This document shows positions 7,751 to 11,759 of a DNA stretch of 11,759 nucleotides, in pieces. The notes below the pieces were generated by a model, which was given only the letters and a program-made list of their open reading frames with translations, was not told the origin of the DNA and searched no databases. The position numbers and the translations under genes were made by a program. Origin of the DNA: Psilocybe azurescens. Lineage: Eukaryota > Basidiomycota > Agaricomycetes > Agaricales > Agrocybaceae. How positions within the stretch are numbered: the stretch's first letter is position 1; every line of letters starts with the position of its first letter. The stretch lies in NCBI GenBank assembly GCA_023853785.1, contig JAJIRX010000366.1, positions 1-11,759 on the forward strand. Reading direction: 5' to 3'.

Positions 7751-7825
7751 TGAGTCACAATATGAGTCAGAATAGAGAATGAGTCATAATGGTACTGATG
7801 ATGTGAGTCTGAAAAACATGAGTCA
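7751..7825 (-). promoter_or_regulatory. Cluster of four TGAGTCA (Gcn4/AP-1 type) sites in U3
   Basis: Exact TGAGTCA occurs at 7751-7757, 7763-7769, 7780-7786 and 7819-7825, with a one-off variant TGAGTCT at 7804-7810. TGA(C/G)TCA is the binding site of fungal Gcn4/CPC1-type bZIP regulators. The cluster lies 66-140 nt upstream of the predicted start. Starvation-responsive transcription is an inference. Confidence 0.6.
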
Positions 7826-7876
7826 AGGAAAGAATGTGTCATATGTATGATCACATCATGTGTACATCATGTGACA

Positions 7877-8029
7877 AGGATTTTTATGTAATGAAAACAA
7901 AGAAAATGAAAAGAAAATGAGAAGGGCAAAGAAAAATAAGATGTCCACAACACTTTAGCTGGTAGACCAAGAGGGTTGAATTGTGTTTTATTAGGGCATG
8001 AAGGCCACTAATTTATTCAGCTTGAAGCA
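7877..8029. other. Short A/G-rich spacer upstream of the LTR
   Basis: It separates the LTR from the second captured repeat. Purine-rich wording (aaagaaaatgaaaagaaaatg near 7902-7920) is the only notable property. Confidence 0.4.
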
Positions 8030-8540
8030 TGTTGAACTATGTAGTGTGTGATTTGATATAGAAACCAAAAAACCCAAACACAAACCAGAGAGGAATGGTC
8101 TAGACTAGATAAGACAACTCTCTCCCTGTTGAGTTAAAGTGAGGGCTGACTTTGCCACTAGGATATGAAAGTGTATGTGGTCTGAGGAGTGTAGAAACAT
8201 CTGAAGGAGAAGAAATAGATGAGGAGGTATAAAATGTGCTTAAGTGTTTACTGAGAGGAAGATACCTGACTTGGTTGGGGTAAAATGGTGTGAATAAAGA
8301 GTGTTGACAGTGGGAGGAAAGTATGCCTAGATAAATCAGAAAGATAGGTACAGAGGCAGCAGTGAGAATGTAGTCTTGATCCTAAAATGTTTCAGCCAAG
8401 TCTGCAGCTTCTATAAAGCCAGAAGTAGGACCTGGTGAATGAGGGGTGACTAGGGCAATCGAAGGTGACAACTTAAGCAATATTCTTGAACCACAAAGTT
8501 GAACAGAGCAGTGAGGCAGATGAAGCATAACTAGAGCAAT
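8030..8540. repeat. Dispersed repeat L, partner of 9873-10360
   Basis: It matches 9873-10360 in direct orientation from ttgaactatgtagtgtgtgatt through gagaggaatggtctagactag, the gagaatgtagtcttgatcct word and gaacagagcagtgagg. Identity is high in the first ~100 bp and about three quarters overall by eye. No coding frame is shared between the copies. The family is unidentified; it could be part of a non-autonomous or LTR-type element. Confidence 0.8.
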
Positions 8541-9050
8541 AGATGAAGATGACAACAAGACCAAGGTTACCAATAAAATATTCTGGAACAATGGAAACAA
8601 TGGGGAGTTGAGGATCTGAGTGTAGAGGAAGAATAAAGGGTTTGGAGGATGATAGAATTGAAATGAACTGGATAAATTGCTCTGAGATGCGAGAGCATGA
8701 ATGGAGGGTTGTCTGTTCCAACCCTTAAAGGACATCTTGAATAACTGGAGTAACTGTTGAATTTTGTGCTGAATACTGATAGAAATTAACTGGATGAGTG
8801 CTGGAGTGCTGAAACTGAGTGCTGATAACTTGAAAACTTTGCTGTGAAGAAAGTTGGGGCTTGTAACTTCCTTGCATTCCCAGCAATACTACTACATGGT
8901 TTATATACTAGAGAACATAGAAAAATATTTAAAAGAGGTCAAGAGTCCAAACTACACTAATCTTTCTGTAGAACAACACTCAGTAGTCTAATCTGCCAAC
9001 TACATACACTAGCATGAAGGCTGACAGAGTTTAGGAGTGAAAAATAGATG
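8541..9050. other. Segment present in copy L but absent from copy R
   Basis: About 510 bp lie between the two blocks that are almost contiguous in the partner copy at 10360-10370. The word AGATG is found at both edges (near 8519-8523 and 9046-9050), which could be a 5-bp duplication or chance. On the minus strand there is a TATATAAA (about 8908-8901), and an open frame of 117 codons starts at 8735 and runs out of the segment. That frame is not conserved in copy R and I do not call it a gene. Either L gained this piece or R lost it. Confidence 0.45.
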
Positions 9051-9120
9051 GATGAGTAAGTAAGTAACATAGGATGAGTAAGAAGTATAAGCAGGATTAT
9101 GAAAAGCGAAATGAGATGAG
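9051..9120. repeat. 70-bp near-identical patch, partner of 10370-10439
   Basis: It differs from 10370-10439 at one position only, far closer than the rest of repeats L and R. It ends about 10 bp from the right inverted repeat and is built of gatgagtaag-type words. Confidence 0.85.
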
Positions 9121-9129
9121 CACATAGGG

Positions 9130-9447
9130 GTGTACTTTACAGTGCCCCCATTTTCCATTGGACTCGAATGGACTTTCACCGGACCCAGCCAATTCCAATG
9201 AACCTGGCTGGACAGTCCATTGGACGTCCAACAGATTCCGTTGGACTTGAAAAATTCTGCTACCAGTCCAGTCAGAGTCCAGCCAAATTCCGGTCAAAGT
9301 CTGGTCAAGTCACTTCAAGACAGAAAACAGGTGGACTGGCCAGACTGTCCAGTCCGTTGGACTTCTAATGGACTTCCAATGGACTCTCAGCACTTAATTA
9401 GACCAGATCCCAGAGTGCTCTGTCCAGTGGATGTCCAGTGGACTGTC
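9130..9447 (-). repeat. Right long terminal inverted repeat (318 bp)
   Basis: Inverted copy of 5931-6271. The inner edge reads GTGTACTTTACAGTGCCCCC and the outer edge is ccagtggactgtc. The 11-bp unit is present twice here (9421-9442) against four times on the left. Frames open across it are repeat by-products. Confidence 0.9.
9421..9442 (-). repeat. 11-bp minisatellite, 2 units, in the right inverted repeat
   Basis: Two plus-strand units of TGTCCAGTGGA, the inverse of the units at 5936-5979. Confidence 0.88.
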
Positions 9448-9496
9448 ACTGGTTTAATTGCAGACTTGGGAGGAGTTAGGGACAGTAGCAGTGTTC
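9444..9496 (+). repeat. Right half of split repeat E
   Basis: It runs from tgtcactggtttaattgcag to cagtagcagtgttc and is an inverted near-copy of 2759-2813. The last bases of the inverted repeat (tgtc) overlap the start of this match, so the junction is uncertain by a few bases. Confidence 0.8.
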
Positions 9497-9541
9497 TTGG
9501 AAGCTTTGGGAGCTATATTAAGAAAGCTAGGTCACTAGGAT

Positions 9542-9736
9542 AATACTTCAATCTTATCTTTAATTCATGTAACAATGTAATATAATATATTGAAAACTAT
9601 ATACTACATTATTATCTGACTTTGTGAATTTCACTAAGTCCAACTTTAAATTCACATGGAATGGAATACTTTAATCTTAGTTTAAATTTGTGTGACAATG
9701 TAATATAATATATTAAAAACTATATACTACATGATT
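9542..9736. repeat. AT-rich tandem duplication, 123-bp period
   Basis: The block aatactt-aatctta...acaatgtaatataatatatt-aaaactatatactacat occurs at 9542-9608 and again at 9665-9731, exactly 123 bp apart in the well-matched half. Several substitutions separate the copies, chiefly in the left half. No gene overlaps. Confidence 0.8.
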
Positions 9737-9745
9737 ATATACAGG

Positions 9746-9822
9746 TAAAAAATAAAATAAAAACATAATAAAAAAGAAACAAAAAAAGAAAAAAAGAAAG
9801 AAAGAATGGAAAAAGGGGGCAT
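9746..9822. repeat. A-rich low-complexity tract
   Basis: An almost uninterrupted A and AAG tract of about 75 bp. It could be a degraded poly(A) tail of a retroposon or simple low-complexity DNA; nothing upstream identifies a retroposon. The frames open opposite it on the minus strand are rich in F and S for this reason and are not genes. Confidence 0.6.
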
Positions 9823-9872
9823 AGGGTACATTGGTGGTGTCGTCATCCGTGTTATCGGCGTCATGGTTGGCC

Positions 9873-10360
9873 GTTGAACTACGTAGTGTGTGATTTGATA
9901 TATAAATCGAAAACCAAAACACAAACCAGAGAGGAATGGTCTAGACTAGATAAGACAACTCTCTCCTGTTGAGTTAAAGCGAGGCTGGCTTTGCCACTAG
10001 GTTGTGAAGATGTATGTGGTCTGAGGAGGGCAGGGACATATGAAGGAGGAGGAATGGATGAGGGAATATAAAATGCCCTTGAGTATTTACTGGGAGGAAG
10101 CAACCCGACTTGATTAGGGTAGAACAGTGTGAACAAAGAGTGATGACTGTGGAGGGGCCAAATGACTAGATAAATCGTAGGGATTGATATGGGGCAGGAG
10201 TGAGAATGTAGTCTTGATCCTAATGCTTCAATTGAGTCTGCAGTGTCTGCAAAGCTAGAAGTAAAGCCTGAGAATGGAGTAGTGGCTTGAGCAGCTTGGA
10301 GTGATAGATGATGAAGGATTGTGCGATATTTTGATCCAAACCTCGAACAGAGCAGTGAGG
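9873..10360. repeat. Dispersed repeat R, partner of 8030-8540
   Basis: Second copy of the repeat that is also captured inside the foldback element. It begins gttgaactacgtagtgtgtg and ends gaacagagcagtgagg. It lies outside the foldback unit, about 1.84 kb downstream of copy L and in the same orientation. It then passes directly into the 10370-10439 patch, without the 510 bp found in L. Confidence 0.8.
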
Positions 10361-10369
10361 TGAATGAAG

Positions 10370-10439
10370 GATGAGTAAGTAAGTAACATAGGATGAGTAA
10401 GAAGTATAAGCAGGATTATGAAAAGCGAAGTGAGATGAG
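10370..10439. repeat. 70-bp patch, partner of 9051-9120
   Basis: One mismatch in 70 against 9051-9120. Here the gagtaag-type wording continues past the patch (gatgagtaagaaagaagcg), whereas in L it stops close to the inverted repeat. Confidence 0.85.
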
Positions 10440-10940
10440 TAAGAAAGAAGCGAAGCTGAGTAAGTACAATAAGCAAGAATGACAAGAGGAAGAAGGATCA
10501 ATCATATGAAAGTGTCAGACAATAGAAAAGGAGCCAAAATAGCGAACAAGTACCATGCTAATGAATAGAACCAGTCTATTCATGGCACAGCTCAGTCATC
10601 CATTACCCAGACTGCTGAGTGAGACAAAGATTTGCTGCATATGTGGAATCCAGTTAAGGACCAAATAGTTGTAGATGACCAAATGCTGATGACAATGGTG
10701 ATATATGATGCTGTGCAGTGCTGTGCATACTAGGATGGATAGGAATGATGTCCAAGAACAATCTGCACATAGCCTTGAGGTTCGAAATAGATAGACGATT
10801 TAATCATTGATAGGGAATGTAACTGATCAAATGGTTGAAGTGGAGATTGAAAGTTGGAATGGAGCTTGAAGTGGACTGTGAATGGGCTTTGATGTTGAAT
10901 ATTGAGAGATGTGCTTCAGATAAAAATGCAAAATAATAAC
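10440..10940. other. Unassigned DNA with a small hairpin
   Basis: No gene is recognised. ATGAATAGA (10561-10569) and TCTATTCAT (10575-10583) form a 9-bp stem with a 5-base loop. Purine-rich wording dominates 10820-10920. Confidence 0.4.
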
Positions 10941-11038
10941 CCTGGCTTCTGCATGCAATGGGGAGTCAAGACAGACGCTCTAAGCTTATAGATAAATCTC
11001 ATATCCAATCAAAATTGGTGTATGACACCGCACCGCAC

Positions 11039-11759
11039 TCAGCGCCACAAATGATCCAACAGATCTGCGCTCTCCTTCGCTGGTGTTGCCCTTCTCACCC
11101 CACCGTTGCATTCTGCCCATGCCAACCACTTGTGCCCTGTCAATATGCCTTGCCCAACATTGGCGACACCAGCCGTGACAGCGTGTTCAGGAACATTGAT
11201 TTGTGCTTGTAGCAGCACGGGGAGTGGCCAGGTTGATGGCCAGCAGTGGGAGCTTGAGGCTGGGGTGGCTGCTGCGCTTGATGTTGAGCTCGACAAGCTC
11301 CATCGGCGAAGTGCGTGTGAGGAGGGTGAGGTTGTGGGGCGGTGCTGTGCAGTGGGGTTTGGGACTGGCGGTGGTGGTGGATTTGGGGGGCGCCATTGGG
11401 CGATGATGGAGACAGAGGGGTAAAGCTGAAAGGTGAAGACAGACATAGACATGATGAGGGAGCAGGAGGAAGGGGAGGAAGAGGCAAATGTCGCAAATTG
11501 TGTTCCAGATATATCATACAACGAAGGGAAATTGAGCACGAAGACTGATAATGAACTCAATGGAGTCAGTAATAGAGTAATTTGAGTATGATTCCACTGA
11601 ATACTTGCTCACCTAGAGCAAGGACAATGCACCTGTGATTGCAAAGGGCCAAAGACCAAAAAAATAAAGCCTGTGGTAAGTTCATCCAGTAAGATTACAT
11701 TCTATATCAATCAAACAAGCACTCACCAACCTGATCCAACTACGATTAGGCCAACGTCC
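11039..11759 (-). CDS. Possible spliced gene of unknown function, 5' end outside the window
   Basis: I do not recognise this protein. A low-confidence model on the minus strand is: exon 11759-11727, intron 11726-11633 (GTGAGT...CACAG), a 20-nt exon 11632-11613, intron 11612-11545 (GTGAGC, a CTGAC branch-like word, ATCAG), and a final exon 11544-11039. Joined this way the frame stays open to the stop. The first exon would read DVGLIVVGSG, followed by a hydrophobic run (IVLALVFVL) that could be a membrane segment, then S/P/T-rich low-complexity sequence with a PPNPPPPP run. The region is visibly richer in G+C than the rest of the window, which favours coding sequence. Against it: a very short exon, low complexity, and competing open frames on both strands. 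It may be a pseudogene or a false model. Confidence 0.25.

Larger units (their letters stand above)
7569..7876 (-). mobile_element. LTR of the gypsy element (308 bp)
   Basis: Read on the minus strand it begins TGTCACATGATG and ends GTTGTAACA. The termini form the short imperfect inverted repeat TGTCACA/TGTTACA, and the canonical TG...CA ends are present. The PBS and gag start follow at once on the downstream side, so this is the 5' LTR. Inferred parts: U3 from 7876 to 7686 with the TATA-like box and TGAGTCA sites, and R plus U5 from 7685 to 7569. No second LTR lies in the window, so the integration duplication and LTR-LTR age cannot be read. Confidence 0.8.
5931..9447. mobile_element. Foldback-type composite element, ~3.5 kb, with captured retrotransposon cargo
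   Basis: The unit is bounded by 341-bp and 318-bp inverted repeats that are almost identical, with about 2.86 kb between them. Its left outer flank (ends tttcctgatg) and right outer flank (starts tgtcactggtttaattgc) are adjacent in repeat E at 2759-2850, so the whole block behaves as one insertion. The flanks overlap by only TG in the empty copy, so no long target duplication is evident. Long inverted repeats ending in short tandem repeats recall Drosophila foldback (FB) elements; this is a resemblance, not proof of kinship. The cargo holds no transposase. It consists of the 5' end of a gypsy element and part of another repeat, both cut off at the inner edges of the inverted repeats, which suggests capture or internal deletion. 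A non-autonomous element is the likeliest reading. Confidence 0.7.

Noticed and set aside
8382..8735. 117-codon minus-strand frame with a TATATAAA about 170 bp upstream
   Set aside because: Low-complexity S/L/P-rich product. It runs from the L-only segment into the dispersed repeat, and the partner copy at 10220-10501 does not keep the frame.
9220..9543. 107-codon open frame on the plus strand across the right arm
   Set aside because: It is the inverted repeat itself; the same peptide appears in reverse orientation in the left arm (5959-6180), ending in the 11-bp minisatellite. No start context or domain.
9713..9924. Hydrophobic F-rich minus-strand frames
   Set aside because: The F/S run is the translation of the A-rich tract at 9746-9822. 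No signal or domain beyond that.
10768..10782. tRNA B-box-like word (ggttcgaaat)
   Set aside because: No matching A box, acceptor stem or CCA-side pairing could be found around it.

Overview
The window reads as eukaryotic, AT-rich, gene-poor and packed with repeats. A Ty3/gypsy gag relic of a type familiar from filamentous fungi, and a possible minus-strand gene with short GTGAGY...CAG introns, make a filamentous fungus the best guess. Agaricomycete (basidiomycete) is an inference from the gag style, not a proof. No complete, convincing protein-coding host gene was found.

Layout. 1-590: diverged outskirts of a tandem array. About 590-2600: a satellite with a ~174-bp monomer, best preserved from about 1100 to 2410, with two interleaved monomer subtypes. 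2759-2850: a copy of a dispersed repeat (E) that is uninterrupted here but split elsewhere in the window. 3405-3860: an old, weak tandem duplication. 4195-5690: three related foldback MITEs of about 310-320 bp. One has a near-perfect 8-bp target duplication and sits in what would have been the loop of a hairpin; another is flanked by a 10-bp direct repeat.

5931-9447: a ~3.5-kb unit bounded by 318/341-bp inverted repeats that are almost identical. Each ends in an 11-bp minisatellite (4 units on the left, 2 on the right). Its outer flanks join up to give the uninterrupted repeat E at 2759-2850, so the whole block looks like a single insertion of a foldback-type element. Its cargo, read on the minus strand, is the 5' end of a gypsy-type retrotransposon (one 308-bp LTR, PBS, decayed gag, start of the protease region). 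Beyond the LTR lies a truncated copy of a second dispersed repeat, whose partner sits just outside the element at 9873-10440. The retrotransposon's 11-nt PBS is exactly complementary to an LTR segment about 30 nt downstream of a TATA-like box, which is the arrangement expected for Tf1/sushi-style self-priming. Its U3 carries four exact TGAGTCA (Gcn4/AP-1 type) sites.

9542-9736: a 123-bp AT-rich tandem duplication, followed by an A-rich tract. 10440-10940: nothing recognisable beyond a small hairpin. 11039-11759: a GC-richer stretch that may hold the 3' part of a minus-strand spliced gene of unknown function.

The parts do not form an operon or pathway. They record successive transposon insertions, capture or truncation of older elements, and decay. 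The two most distinctive signals are the foldback element with its empty site in the same window, and the self-priming LTR layout.
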